Shown here one piece after another: positions 45,261 to 46,658 of a stretch of DNA of 46,658 nucleotides. How positions within the stretch are numbered: the first letter of the stretch is position 1; each line of letters opens with the position of its first letter. The stretch comes from Dissophora ornata (Eukaryota; Mortierellomycota; Mortierellomycetes; Mortierellales; Mortierellaceae), in assembly GCA_025201705.1 (NCBI GenBank), contig MU616734.1:1584-48241 (forward strand). Reading direction: 5' to 3'. Under the pieces are notes generated by a model, which was not told the origin of the DNA, ran no database searches, and saw only the letters and a program-made list of their open reading frames with translations. Made by a program: the position numbers and the translations under genes.

Positions 45261-46579
45261 ATGTCTGCCCAACATGCCCAACATACTGAGGGAAGCTCGC
45301 AGCCGACTGTGATGATCGTCGGTGCTGGCCTCGGAGGCCTTATGCTCGGCATTCTATTCGAGCGCATCAACATCCCGTACCACATCTATGAACGCGCCTC
45401 CGAGCTGCGCGCTCTGGGTATGATAAAAAGAAGCGGTTTAGTACCAACTCCTCTCATGCATAGAAATGTACATTTCTGCTATTAACGGAAAATAAGGGCT
45501 GTGACAATTTGTTATTGTCACTAAATAATAGGGTCGGTCATGACTCTGGGACCAAATATCCTTCCAGTTTTCGAGCAATTGGGTCTTCTGGAGGAGTTTG
45601 AGGGTATCTCTGCCCCTTGCCCTTCGTTGGATCTTTACAACAGCAAAACCGAGAAATTGGGCGCCATCGATTTGCGCGGCCACAAAGCCGCGTAAGTTTT
45701 CATGTTTATGACATGCTTCCTAAAGCCCACAGAGACAGGTTCTGCAGCAAAACAATACAAAAAAAAACTTCTTTACTGACACCTGGAAAACGCACCACTT
45801 GGGCCTTTGAATCTCTTAGCTCTGGCTACGAAAACTTTCTGTTTGCAAGACCTCGCCTCTACGAGTTGATGCGCAAGCAAGTTCCCGCCCACAAGATCAG
45901 TCTGAACAAAAAAGTCGTCAGTACTGAAGAAAAGGACGGCAAGGTCTTCATTCACTGCGCCGACGGCGCTACACATGAAGGTGAAATTCTCATTGGAGCT
46001 GATGGCGCCTACAGCAACGTCCGAGAGAGTCTCTACAAGCGCCTAGACGAAAATGGCATCCTTCCTAAGGATGATCTCGAAAGCTTGACAATTGGTTATG
46101 TGAGCATGGTTGGTGTTGCGGATCCTAAAAATCCTGAAAAGTACCCCCAATTGAAGGACAACGTGGCACATTACGATCAAGTGCTTGGCGATGATGCTCG
46201 CAGTGTAAGTTCTCACGGGTGAAAGATAATCGTCAAACGAACGAATGACTAGGACAATTGTTGTGGCTGTTTAACGAATTTCTTCTTTATACCATTTCCC
46301 AGTGGGGCCTCTTCAGCGTTCCTGACAACCAAATTTGCTGGATGTTGAGCACGCAGCTTTCGGAAGCTGAATCAAAGGCTCAACGGTTCACAAACGCAGA
46401 ATGGGGACCTGAAGCGAACGAGGCGATGATCAAAATGTTCCAGGACCTTCCATCACCCTGGGGAGGCAAGATGGCCGACGTGTTCGTTGACACGCCCACA
46501 CATTTGATTTCGAAGGTGTTCTTGGAGGAAAAGATGTTCAAGACGTGGTACCATGGACGCACTGTCCTCACCGGTGATG
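45261..46579 (+). CDS. Class A FAD-dependent monooxygenase (array copy D, cut by window end)
   Basis: Same family and exon plan as copies A and C; four exons are visible: 45261-45417, 45532-45691, 45820-46204 and 46303-46579. The last ends with the GATG|GTATGA donor just before the split GD motif, so exons 5-8 lie beyond the right edge. Motifs are TVMIVGAGLGGLMLGILFE, GEILIGADGAYSNVRESLY and HGRTVLTGD. It is clearly more diverged than A is from C: a longer N-terminus (MSAQHAQHTEGSSQ), GAGLGG for GGGIGG, and FEGISAPCPSLDLYNSKTEK. It may be the older member of the array. Confidence 0.87.
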
Positions 46580-46658
46580 GTATGAGAATAGTAGTGAACA
46601 TGTGCGATGAAATTGTTTGCGATAGCGATTGTTCTTTGACTAACTCTTTTTGTTATGT

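Noticed and set aside
1..46658. CRISPR array, bacterial operon, rRNA or tRNA genes
   Set aside because: Tandem repeats seen are microsatellites, minisatellites or LRR units without spacers. I could not find a tRNA cloverleaf or rRNA by eye, though a short tRNA could be missed.

Overview
The window looks like nuclear DNA of a filamentous fungus. Genes are split by many short GT-AG introns (roughly 50-120 nt, often with CTAAC/TTAAC-like branch sites). Spacing is compact, pyrimidine tracts precede start codons, and the conserved proteins are typical fungal ones. The expanded F-box and 28-residue leucine-rich-repeat families, and the style of the FAD monooxygenases, suggest Mortierellomycotina (Mortierella/Linnemannia group). 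That placement is inference from recall, not a database search.

Positions 1 to about 22.7 kb are a dense housekeeping block whose exon models close in phase: a RAC1-type Rho GTPase (minus strand, 3' end off the left edge), glycogen synthase (+), a Bin3/MePCE-type RNA 5'-phosphate methyltransferase (-), the mitochondrial import channel Tom40 (-), a Rax1-like RGS membrane protein (-), a Rab7-related GTPase (-), the GPI-GlcNAc transferase subunit PIG-H/Gpi15 (+), the Pol II elongation factor Paf1 (+) and a peroxisomal enoyl-CoA isomerase ending in SKL (-).

From about 22.9 to 38 kb the character changes to an accessory region. It holds a decayed F-box-like gene, a degenerate Myb-like fragment, a large LRR gene with frame breaks and a 154-base assembly gap, a decayed Ty3/gypsy retroelement, and a local F-box family of two intact genes and two broken copies. 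These F-box proteins share a Cys-x2-Cys pair arrangement and a C-terminal GGD(V/M) motif. Two small orphan genes sit among them: a BED-like protein and a C-terminally anchored membrane protein.

From 38.7 kb to the right edge there is a tandem array of class A FAD monooxygenases: two complete genes, one decayed copy between them, and a fourth gene cut by the window edge. The two complete copies are almost identical over exon 1, intron 1 and most of exon 4, yet clearly diverged in exon 3. This points to recent, patchy gene conversion. The duplicated families at 31-46 kb look like young, still-changing parts of the genome next to a conserved core.
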